Source of the DNA: Pithys albifrons albifrons
Lineage: Eukaryota > Chordata > Aves > Passeriformes > Thamnophilidae
DNA: 64,000 bases
NCBI RefSeq assembly: GCF_047495875.1
Contig: NC_092467.1
Span: 31,880,616 to 31,944,615, forward strand
Reading direction: 5' to 3'
Within the stretch, counting starts at the first letter, position 1; the number at the start of each line of letters is the position of its first letter. A program made the position numbers and the translations under genes. Positions 25,201 to 37,200 of this stretch are shown here, one piece after another. Under the pieces are notes generated by a model. That model searched no databases, was not told the origin of the DNA, and saw nothing but the letters and a program-made list of their open reading frames with translations.

Positions 25201-28200
25201 TGTTTGTTGGTGACAGTTCCACTGTTTCCATCTTGAGAGACACAAATAGGAGTGGCAGCAGAAACTTTATCATGAAGTGTCTTCTGCTCCATTGGGAGGT
25301 GTCATGAGAGGCTGTGACTGGGTGGGGATAAACCCAGAGGGACTCCAGAGGTTTCTGTGGAGCAGCTCCATGTTTTCCCTGGGCTGTTTCTCCATCCTTG
25401 GCCTTCAAGGCATTTTTAGGAGACAAAATGGGCAATCGTGGTCTTGGCAAAACAAAGTCCCTTGGCTGGATAGAAGGAGCAGTGATGGAGGAACAGCAGG
25501 ATTTCCTTGGATTTTGGACTCACACACAATGGCTTTGCTGTGTAGATGGTGTGTCTGCCCTTTAATTGGTGTTTGGGTTAATCCTCATTTAATTATTTGC
25601 TGCAGTTGTAAAATACACATTTTCTATGCCAAGCCCATGAGATTGATATGAACCAACATTTCACCCCCTCAAGAGATAAAAACATTGATAAAGTCCAACT
25701 GCCAGGACAGGCTTTATTAAAACAAAACTCCAGGAATAGTTCTGGTATCTTAAAGAACATTTTTCCCAGTCAGGGGAATGCCTTAATATTCATGCAAAAT
25801 ATTAAGTTCATCAATGCCAATTAATTTCGGATTTACAGCTGAATGGTGGTGTCTCATCCCATGGAGGGAGTTTGGCACCTCCCTGAATTTAATTTGCATC
25901 AAAGCACCCAAATAATCACGTGTAAAGTGGCTCAGAACTTGGTGAGCCGCTGAACAGAATTATTTAACACAGTGCAAAGCTCGGTGGAATTCCTGTCCTC
26001 AATTGCCGACTCCTTGGAATAATGAAATAAAACTAAATAAAGGGATAGTTTGATGTGTTTGTAAATAACGGTGGATTCCATGTCCGAAAATTTAGGGGAA
26101 AAAAATAACCTTTGTGCCACATCAATCAAAAAAGGTGGTGCTGGTAATGGGGAGAAAAGTGGGTTTTTTCCACCTTAAATACCCATCGTTGGCTGTAAAG
26201 GAGCTGCAGAGGGATGTTGATTGAGGTGTTTTGTGTAAACAAACTGGGAAGGAATTGGGGTTTTCTTTGAGCAGCTCGAACAAACCATTTAAACTCTTAG
26301 AACTGCTTGACCTTAAACAATGGGATGTTTCCGTGTTTATTTACCAACAAAAGAAGAAAAGGAGGTTAAAATTTCCTTAATGATTCTTTCAATGCTGCTC
26401 CAGAAAACGGGGGCAAGGAGACGTTTTGCGGGATATTCCCTCTGTTGGGATAACAGCAGGAAAAAGCAGTGACTGCCTTTTTTTTTTGCCCAGAAACTCA
26501 AGTTTGGGGAGGGATTTGATCCATTTCTGAGTAGAAAACTGCCCTTTTTACTCTGCTCTTTGTTCAAAGGAGGATTTCCCGAATTTAAGCCTTGGCATCC
26601 TTCTAAAGTCGAACCAAAAGATGAATGTTTGGGCCCTAAATTCTGAATATTCCACTCTGAACCACGGCCCTAGGGTGGCTCCTGAAGTGTTCTCTGTGCA
26701 GCCTTGGAGAGGGAGGAGATGCTTTTAGAGAAAAGAAACAGGTTCTCCTGGACTTGATTCCCACCAGGAGATTAAGGGACAGCTCTTCATTCCTACTGGA
26801 GCACATTGTCACTCCTGTTGGTTGTCCTCAGGGTGAGTTTCTTCCCTCCAGGAGCTCCTTCCCAGCAGCCATTCCCAGGCTGGTGGAGCTCCTGGTGCCC
26901 TCCTGGCACAGTTGGTGTCTTGGCAGGAGCACAGTTGGTGACAGACCTGCAGGTTCTGGGAGCTGGAGATGTTCCCACAGTTGTTGCACTTGACCAGCCA
27001 TTCCAACAGGACCTACTGCTTCAAACAGGGTTGGATTTACCCCCAGCCCAAGGTGGGGTTTGATGCTCATCAACCCAACAACCCCAAGTGCCCTTTTCCC
27101 ACCTTGGCACCATCCCTGGGAGGGTTGGGTGGGAAAATGAGCTGTAGTTTTGAAAGGAGGGTGGAATTTCCCAGGATCGTAGGTTGGAAAAGCCCTCTGA
27201 GGTCATCAGGTCCAAGGCCACCACTGACCATGTCCCCAAGTGGCCTTTTCCCACCTTGGCACCATCCCTGGGAGGGTTGGGTGGGAAAATGAGCTGTAGT
27301 TTTGAAAGGAGGGTGGAATTTCCCAGGATCATAAGTTGGAAAAGCCCTCTGAGGTCATCAGGTCCAAGGCCACCACTGACCATGTCCCCAAGTGCCCTTT
27401 TCCCACCTTGGCACCATCCTGGGAGGGTTGGGTGGGGAAAATGAGCTGTAGTTTTGAAAGGAGGGTGGAATTTCACAGGATCATAAGTTGGAAAAGCCCT
27501 CTGAGGTCATCAGGTCCAAGGTCACCACTGACCATGTCCCCAAGTGCCACATCCACAGGGCTGTTTAATCCCATCAGGATTGGACAACCCTTTCCATGAA
27601 GAAATTCTCCCTAATGCCCCATTTTGTCCCAGCCTGAGGCCTTTCCCTCTCCTCCTGTCCCTGTTCCCTGGAACAAGAGCCAAACCCCTCCTTGTTCCCC
27701 TTTCCTGTCAGGGAGATCTTTTAATCTGTGAATTAAAAAGACAAGTAAAACACTCATTTTTCTACCACTGAGCTCGTGGTGGTTGCTGCTATTTTTGTAC
27801 TAATTGTGGCCTCTGGTGGTTACTGATGGCTGCAAATTTTTGGTCAAATAAGAGCTTCCCCAAGCTAAAGTTGTCCATATTATTTTTAATGACCTTGTGC
27901 TGGGGCATGTGGTTCATTTTTAATGCAAGTGTCACATTTGGGAAGTCTGTTTCTCATCATGCTTAAGGTTCAAAGATTGGTTCACCAGGAGAAAGGACTA
28001 TTGGAGGCCCAGAAGAGAAATTAAATGTTGGGAGGGAGGAGAGGGGAGGGAGGAGCAGAAATAAAGCTGTGACTTCAGAAAATAAAGCAGGACAGAGTTG
28101 GTGGGACATAAACTGAGCTGCAGAAAGGCTGAAGCTCATTTTGTGGTGCTCAAACCCACCAGGTTTTGGGTCAGTTTGGAGGAGCTCAAGGCTGTGCTTG

Positions 28201-31200
28201 CAGTGCTGAGGCCAAGGAAGGAGCAGCTTTCTGGCTGAAACCCCTCCAAAGCAAAGAATAATTTGCAGTAGTTTTATCTGGGGATAATCCAGGTCTGTGG
28301 AGAATGAGAAATGTGGATGTTCTTCTGGAGGGAAAGAATGGAGATGCATAGAATGTGAAAATAGCTTGAAAATAAAGCAAATTTCCCCTGGGGTGTATTT
28401 AATGCTGTAAAAAAATTTGCCTTTTGCTTTGGGCTGAACGTTTCCATTTTTGATGTTCTCATTTCTGGCTGTGTGTTTTCCCCTCTGTATTCCAGAGGAG
28501 TTGGCTGAGCTGTTGGAAAGGCAGGAGTGTGTCCTCCAGCAGCAAGTGAATCCTCTTTGGCTGAATGTTTGAGCAGGAATGAGGAATTGTGACAGACAGG
28601 AATCATTAGCAAAACCTAAAACCTTCATTTTCCCTTAAAAAAAAAAAAGGGACACCTGACAAAGGAGATTTAAGAGAAAGGTGGTGCTGCTTCAAGCCTT
28701 GGTTCCCCCTGCTGGTCTCAAACAGAGGGAAGATCCAAGTACTTGGACATCCAGGGCTGGTTGTGCCACACTTGGGGTGGAAAGAGACCTTCTCCCGTGG
28801 GATCAGCTGCATGGACTTGCTCTGAGGGCCTGCAAAGGGGCACCAAAATATTTGGGAATCATAGAATGAATTGGGTTGGAAGAGACCTCTGAGATCATCA
28901 AGTCCAACCCTTGATCCAACCCCAGTGTGATCACCAGCCCAGGGCACTGAGTGCCCTGGGCTGGTGATCACACTGGGGTTGGATCAAGACATGGCGGATT
29001 CTCACTCAGTGCCACATCCATAGAATCACAGAATCACAGAATGGATTGGGTTGGAAAAGACCTCCAAAATCATCAAGTCCAACCCTTGGTCAAACTCCAG
29101 TCCCTTTACCAGATCATGGCACTCAGTGCCACGGCCAAGCTCAGCTGAAAAACCTCCAGGGATGGGGAATCCACCCCCTCTCTGAGCAGCCCATTCCAAT
29201 CCCTGAGCACTCTCTCTGCAAAGAATTTTACCTGATCTCCAACTTCAATTTCCCCTGGCAGAGCTTGAGCCCATCGTGCCCCCTTGTCCTATTGCTGAGT
29301 GCCTGGGAGAAGAGACCAAGCCCCACCTGGGCAGAACTTCCCTTCAGGGAGTTCCAGACAGTGCTGAGGTCACCTCTGAGCCTCCTCTTCTCCAGGCTGA
29401 ACACCCCCAGCTCCCTCAGCCTCTCCCCACAGGGTTTGTGCTCCAGTCCCTTCTCCAGCCTCGTTGCTCTTCTCAGCTGGGTTGGAAGAGACCTCTGAGA
29501 TCAGCAAGTCCAACCCTTGATCCAACCCCACTGTGATCACTCCGTGCCCTGGGCTGTTGATCACAGTGGGGTTGGATCAAGACGTGGTGGATTCTCACTC
29601 AGTGCCACATCCATAGAATGATAGAATGGATTGGGTTGGAAGAGACCTCTGAGATCATCAAGTCCAACCCTTGATCCAACCCCACTGTGATCACCAGCCC
29701 AGGGCACTGCTGACATATTGGTATGAACCAGGGCCAATGTCTCCCATTCCCAATCCAGGCACAGGGGCTTTGCTCTTTGGAAAATATGAGGGAATATTCT
29801 TCCTGTGTTTGCTTTAAGGGCTCCCTGCCAAGTGAAACCCTTTCAGTTGGGTCTGTGTGAAGCTGGAACAGGAGCAAGGAGCAAAATCTGATTTATTGAA
29901 CAATGTAAGAGCAATTTATGCAGCATTAACGGGGGGGCACTGGATATATGCAAGCATAAAAATAATTTATTGATGCACCTTTTAATTAATGGCAGAGTTT
30001 TCTCGAGCATGTTTCTCCTCTCTGTGCTCTCACCTCTCAGCATCCATTAGGAACAAAGTCCCCTAAAGCAACACCCTCCATAACCAAGTCTGGGCTGTAA
30101 ATTGGGGAGGTTAATGGCTTTGGTGTTGGGCAGGACCCTTTGGATGCAGCTTGGAGAGGGCACAGGAGTGTCCCTGTGGTCCCTGTGGATCTCTGGATGT
30201 GCTGGGGAGCTGAGCTCTGCTCCCACTCCTGTCCTGCACTCCTGCCCTTCCCTCCTGTGCTGGTTTGAAGGTGAACCTGCAGGAGAAACGAACCCAACCC
30301 AAGAGAGATTCTAAGGCAGAGTTACAATTTAATACCAATATTCCAATCAATGCAATGGCACAAAGAGAAATTGGGTTTAACCCCCAAGCCCAGCAGTGTA
30401 ACCCACCCCCTGGGGCACAAACACAGGGGGGTTTGGTGGCTCCTGTGCTGAGCCCCACGTGGTGCCCTTGAGGCCAAAGGCAAAGGAAGGGACAAACCTG
30501 TTGGTGCAGATGATGGCACAGTCTGGTGGAGAGTGGTGGGCTCCTCCTGGCCAGGGTCTGCTCCTCCTCTGGATCCAATGAGTGGTCCCAGAGGTCCCCA
30601 AACCTCAAGATTCCACCCCCTCAGGTGCAGGTGGGGCCCCCAGTCCCTCCTGAGCTCCCAGAGCTTTTGGGAGCAGTAGATGGACCCCACAGCCCAGTAC
30701 CCCCCTCTTCTATCACCTTTAACCCCCTGACCTGCAGCTCAGGGAGCACAGACCCTCTTGAGTCCGGGGATCCTCCTGTCACATTCTGATGCTCCAGTTC
30801 CTTTCCTTTGATTTATCCTTCTGCCCTTTAAGGAGCTGATTTCCAAAGCAACTCCAAGTAGTGCCTGCTCCGTAGGGGCTTCCTAATCTCCTGTTTTCCC
30901 TCTGTAACTTCTCCTGGCATGCAGCCCCAGGGCAGTCATGGTGCCATCCTGGCCCTTCCTCTTTAATCTTCCCCTTCTGAGATGATCTACAAAATCCTGT
31001 TCCTCAGGGCATTCCCAGGGGGAACTGGTGTCCTGCTCACTCCCAGTCCTTGCTGTGTGCAGGGGGACCTTCCTCCACTCCAGGGTGAGCCTTTGTGCAG
31101 TCCCAGAGTCAAATCCCGGACTAAAAGTAGCCTGGAGAAAGTCCTAAATGAGTAATTAATTGTATCCTGTCGAGGGGTTTGGTGGGTGTGGGTTTGTGGC

Positions 31201-34200
31201 CCTGGTTACCTCTCGGAGTGTCTTTGCTGGCTGAACACAGTCCATTAACACTCTGAGGCATCTCAACCCCCCCTCCAGCTGTTAATGAAGAGTTAATTGG
31301 CTGTGCCTTTGCAATCCAGTTTTCCATGTGCTTGAGAACATCTCGGGACAATCTCCCAGTGAAGCCTGGACCCCTTCCCACTGATTTCTCCATTGGGAGA
31401 TGCCTGGGAAGGAGGTTCCCATCTCTCCCATCCCTCTTTCCCACCATGCTGTCTTCACACTCATGAATCACTGCGGGTGATCCCTGGTGTTTGGCTTCTC
31501 CCTGAGCTGGCAGGAGATGCTTGGGGTGCCCTGGAGGGCAGTGCCAGCCCTTCTTCCCGCTGATAATCCCATTAGCTGGCGCTGTGGCTGTGACAGGGAC
31601 CGGCTGCTGTGACAGGGACCGGCTGCTGTGACATGGACCAAGCTGGCCCCAAGCGCTGTGAATGGGCCACTTCAAAGAGGATCAATGGAATTTGCATTTC
31701 CAAGCTCTCACTCCTCTCCTCTCTTCGGGAGGGGATGAAAGTGTCTTTTGTTCAACTTAATGGCAGAGTTGATGGAAAAAGCCCTGATTTTTCCCCCGAT
31801 TAAGGCATAGGATGATGCCACTGTTGGCTTTCAGCATCTGGGGGAGGATGAATTCTGCAAATAAAAAAAGCACACAAAGAAAGGAAGCTGTTGCCTCCCC
31901 AGATGTCCTCAGACTCAGGGATATTCCAGTGTCCTTTATCCTGATTTGAGAGCCGTATAGCAGCTGTCTGGAGTGGGCATGAATAACAAATTACCAGCAA
32001 AGTTTCATTGAGCATCTCTGTGCTGGTTTAAAGGTGAACCTGCAGGAGAAAGGAACCCAACACAGGAGAGATTCTAAGTCAGAGTTATAATTTAATAACA
32101 ATATTCCAAGAAATGCAATGGCACAAAGAGAAATTGGGTTTAACCCCCAAGCCCAGCAGTGTAACCCACCCCCTGGGGCACAAACACAGGGGGGTTTGGT
32201 GGCCCCTGTGCTGAGCCCCACGTGGTGCCCCCCAGTCCAAAGGCAAAGGAAGGGACAAACCTGTTGGTGCAGATGATGGCACAGTCTGGTGGAGAGTGGG
32301 GGGCTCCTCCTGGCCAGGGTCTGCTCCTCCTCTGGATCCAATAAGTGGTTCCCCAAGTCCCCAAAACCCAAGATTCCATCCCCTGAGGTTTGGGTGGGAG
32401 CCCCCAGTGCCTCCCCCAGGGCAGGGAGTTCCACCCTGGGGGATCTGACTCTGGCAGTCAGGGGGGATTTTGGACTCGTTGCTGGCCCCTGGGCAGAGCT
32501 GAGCCCTCAGGTGGGTGTGGAGGTGCCAAGGAGTCCCTGCAGGGCAGTTCTCCCAGCTCCTCTGCCAGGCTTCTTTCCCAGCCAGCTCCCAGCCTGAGGG
32601 CTCAGCTGTGCCCTGGGCAGCTGCTGCCAATGGGCCATTGGGAACAGTTGCTGGGCAATGGCCCAGAGGGTTTGGAATGCCCAGCTTTGGGCATCCCACA
32701 CAGGGATAGACTGGGCCCAGTTTGCTGAACTGGGACAAAGAGATTGCCTTGACTTGTGGGGTTGCCTTGAGGTGCTGCAGCCCTTTGTGTTGCTCTTGCT
32801 TGCAGGGATGAGTATGAAGAGGACGGGTTCTGCCAGCCCTACCGCGGCATCGCCTGCGCGCGCTTCATCGGCAACCGCACCGTCTACATGGAGTCCCTGC
32901 ACATGCAGGGCGAGATAGAGAACCAGATCACAGGTGGGTCAGCTGCTCTGGGGCTTCTCCCCCACACAACCTGGCTTGGCCCAAATCCTGCTGGAGCTTT
33001 AGAAACAGCAGCACTGGGTTTGTCTCCTCGTTGTCCCCTCTTGCTGTGAGTTCCCTCCCAGGGCTCCTCGTTGTGGGGTGTCAGTGCAGGGAGTCACCTG
33101 GAGGGTGCCAGTCTGAGCAGCCTTCCTGGCTCTGCTCCTTCAGCTGCCCCAAAAGAACCTCAAAAAGGATTTTTCAAGGGGAAGGGTCTGGGAGGCTCAT
33201 AACCAGGGTGCCTTGGACTGCTGTTGTCCAAACAGATTTCAAAAGCAAAGGCAAATCAGAACTGGTTGATTTTATGTGGCTGAGATCATTTAGGTGCTGG
33301 AAAAGGCTGTATAAATAATCCAGCAGGGAGTGGTCTTCCTTTGGATTCAGCAAAGAATCAATTTTCATTGTTTTTGTGGGATATGCTGATGGGGAGTTCA
33401 AACTGTGGCCTCATAGATATCATGATACATCTATTTTTTTGATATAAATTACCACTGGCCAGATCCCAGCCATGGCAATCAGCCTCTCTATATTCAGATG
33501 TTCCTCTTGCTGTCAGAATATCCCAAATTTCTCTTCTCCCCAGACTGTTCTTCCTTTGTCCCCAAGCACTGTCAGCATTGTAGAAAAGGCTTCTGCATTT
33601 CCCCCAGGAAAGGCCAACAGTCCATAATTACAGAATTTAGTTGGAAAAGTCATTTGGGATAGGATGAAAGTTGTCATCTTCCACAGAGGAACTGCTCCTG
33701 TCATCCTGCAGCCTGCAGGAGTTTGGGGTTTACCTGCTGGGCAAGAGGCATCCAAATATTACAAGAATCTGCAGATTATCAGAAGTTATTTGGAGGGGAA
33801 AAAAGGACTAATTAGGTTTGAGGTTTCAGTAATGTGCTTACCATTAATCCTGTGCTGAAGACCAGATGCATTTTCATTGTCAGTGAAACCAACCTCACTA
33901 AAAACCCCCAGTAATTAGTGGAGTGTGTGTTTGTGTGCTGGTTTAAAGGTAAAGCAGCAGGAGAAACAAACCCAACCCAAGAGAGATTCTAAGGCAGAGC
34001 TACAATTTAATAACAATATTCCAAGAAATGCAATGGCACAAAGAGAAATTGGGTTTAACCCCCAAGCCCAGCAGTGTAACCCACCCCCTGGGGCACAAAC
34101 ACAGGGGGGTTTGGTGGCCCCTGTGCTGAGCCCCACGTGGTGCCCCCGAGGCCAAAGGAAAAGGAAGGGACAAACCTGTTGGTGCAGATGATGGCACAGT

Positions 34201-37200
34201 CTGGGCCAGAGTGGGGGGCTCCTCCTGGACAGGGTCTGCTCCTCCTCTGGATCCCTTGAGTGGTTCCCCAAGTCCCCAAAGCCCAAGATTCCATCCCCTG
34301 AGGTGCAGGTGGGAGTCCCCAGTGCCTCCCCCAGGGCAGGGAGTTCCACCCTGGGGGATCTGACTCTGGCAGTCAGGGGGGATTTTGGACTCGTTGCTGG
34401 CCCATGGGCAGAGCTGAGCCCTCAGGTGGGTGTGGAGGTGCCAAGGAGTCCCTGCAGGGCAGTTCTCCCAGCTCCTCTGCCAGGCTTCTTTCCCAGCCAG
34501 CTCCCAGCCTGAGGGCTCAGCTGTGCCCTGGGCAGCTGCTGCCAATGGGCCCTTGGGAACAGTTGCTGGGCAATGGCCCAGAGGGTTTGGAATGCCCAGC
34601 TTTGGTCACCCCCACACAGGGACAGACTGGGCCCACCTGCTGGACTGGGACAGTTTGTGGCATCCCCACGTGAGCCTCTGAGCGTGGTCATTGCAGTGGG
34701 AGGGGAGCAGGAGCACTGAAGGCCACCCCTTGTCTTCCAGCTGCCTTCACCATGATCGGCACCTCGAGCCACCTGTCAGACAAGTGCTCTCAGTTCGCCA
34801 TCCCCTCGCTCTGCCACTACGCCTTCCCCTACTGCGACGACACGGCGGCGGCGCCCAAGCCGCGCGACCTGTGCCGCGACGAGTGCGAGCTGCTGGAGAA
34901 CGTGCTGTGCCAGACCGAGTACATCTTCGCCAGGTCCAACCCCATGATCCTCATGAGGCTGAAGCTGCCCAACTGCGAGGACCTGCCGCAGCCCGACAGC
35001 CCCGAGGCCGCCAACTGCATCCGCATTGGCATCCCCATGGCCGACCCCATCAACAAGAGTGAGTGAGGAACACCTGGGTCTGTCAAAGTGCTGCTGGGCA
35101 AAGGTTGGGGCTTCCCATCAACCAATGAGTGAGGAGGGTGTAGGTCTCCATCGAAAACTGCTGGGCAAAGGTTGGGGCTTCCCATCAACCAGTGAGTGAG
35201 AAACATCTGGGTCCATCCAAAACTGCTGCTGGGCAAAGGTTGGGGCTTCCCATCAGCAAATCTGGGTTTCCATCCAGAAGTGCTGCTGGGGGCTTCCCAA
35301 TGAGTGAGGAGGATGTGGGTCTCCATCAAAAACTGCTGGGCAAAGGTTGGGGCTTCCCATCAAGAGTGAGTGAGGAACATCTGGGTTTCCATCAAAAACT
35401 GCTGCTGGGCAAAGTTTGGGGCTTCCCATCAAGAGCGAGTGAGGAACATCTGGGTTTCCATCCAGAAGTGCTGCTGGGCAAAGGCTGGGGCTTCCCATCA
35501 AGAGTGAGTGAGGAACATCTGGGTTTCCATCCAGAAGTGCTGCTGGGCAAAGATTGGGTCTGTAGGACTTTGTCCTGTGGGAGGGACCCCCAGGGAGCAG
35601 GGCAAGGATTGCAGCTTCTCTCCCTGAGCAGCAGCACAAACAACAACTGATTGTGACCCCCATTGCCATCTCCCTGCACCACCGATGGGGAGGAAGTAGA
35701 ACTTGGAAGGAGGGAGGGTGGAGGAAGGTGGTTTTGAGGTTTATTTTACTTCTCTGATCCTGTCAGTAGTTACATTGAATTGATATCCCCACTCTGAGTC
35801 TGTTTTGCCCTCGATGGTGATGGGTGAGGGATCTCAACTCATGAACTCCTGGTTGTATTTTCTCCCCCTCCAGTGGGGTGACCAGGTCAACCCCCTACAA
35901 CCCCCAACTCTCTCCTTGGTTTCCTCTCCTTCCCCAGATCACAGATGCTACAACGGCACGGGCGTGGATTACCGGGGCACGGCGAGCGTGACGCGCTCGG
36001 GGCGGCAGTGCCAGCCCTGGAACTCGCAGTACCCACACACCCACACCTTCACTGCCATCAGGTACCCCGAGCTCAACGGGGGGCACTCCTACTGCCGCAA
36101 CCCCGGCAACCAGAAGGACGCGCCGTGGTGCTTCACCCTGGATGAGAACTTCAAGTCCGAGCTCTGCGACGTCCCCGCGTGCGGTAACCGCTGGGCTGGG
36201 CTGGGATTCCTTCTGGGGTGGGAAGGGGGAGCTGTTGTAGGAGTTTTGTGTGATATCCTGAGTTGGAAGGGACCCATGAGGATCAGCATCCCAGCTCTGA
36301 AGTGAATGGGCCATCTGGGGAGCAAACCCATGGCCTGGGTGTTGTTGGTGCTGTGGGCTGACCAGCAGAGCTTATCTCAGGGTCATGTCCTGCCCAAGGG
36401 AAGCTTGGGGAGATGTGCACCAAGTGTCTCTTGAATCCATGGAAAGAGAGGTGAGGTGTGGGGAACGCCGATGGAGTGTTTGGAACTGAAGGTACACCAA
36501 GTGTCTCTTGAATCCATGGAAAAAGAGTTACAGGGAAGGCTGATGGAGTGTTTGGAACTGAAGGTACACCAAGTGACTCTTGAATCCATGGAAAAAGAGA
36601 TACAGGGAAGGCTGATGGAGTGTTTGGAACTGAAGGTACACCAAGTGACTCTTGAATCCATGGAAAAAGAGATATAGGGAAGGCTGACTGCATGTTTGGA
36701 ACTGAAGGTACATCAAGTGTCTCTTGAATCCATGGAAAGAGAGGTGTGGGAAAGGCTGACTGCATGTTTGGAACTAAAGGCACAATGTCCCTGCTCCAAG
36801 GAGACCTCTGAGCACTTACTGCCCCTGCAGCTGATAAAGTGGTGCCATGGAAATAATTCCCTGGGGAATTACCTGCACCTTGGCAGCCCAAGTGTCCCTC
36901 CCTTTCCAGGTTGCTGTTGCAATCAGTGCAACTCATTAGTCCAAATTAAGGCATAGAATCAAAGAATCCTTTAGGTCGGGAAGGGCTCTAAAGACATCGA
37001 GTCCAACCATCCCCCAGCTCTGCCAAGGCCACCACTGACCATGTCCCCAAGTGCCACATCCACAGGGCTTTTAAATCCCTGCAGGGATGGGCACTCCACC
37101 CCTGCCCTGGGCAGCTGTGCCAGGGCTGGTCAGCCCTTTCCAGGGGGAGATTTCCCTCCTATCAGTCTAAGTGTCTCCTGCTGTGACTTGAGGCCATTCC

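Larger units (their letters stand above)
28858..29710 (-). mobile_element. CR1 LINE with double tail, plus a second tail fragment
   Basis: Tail 2, palindrome F, tail 1, ORF2 relic, nested short palindrome K, then another tail 2 at 29615-29708 that stops at the palindrome apex (GGGCACTG then unrelated DNA). Confidence 0.9.
15579..32805 (+). other. ROR1 intron 4
   Basis: The longest intron here at 17.2 kb. Non-repetitive stretches with no exon signal: 15580-16650, 17830-18720, 19830-20660, 21090-21910, 22940-24440, 25165-27080, 27700-28855, 29710-30255 and 30650-32015. The rest is CR1, LTR-like copies and an AAT-rich array, each listed separately. Confidence 0.85.
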
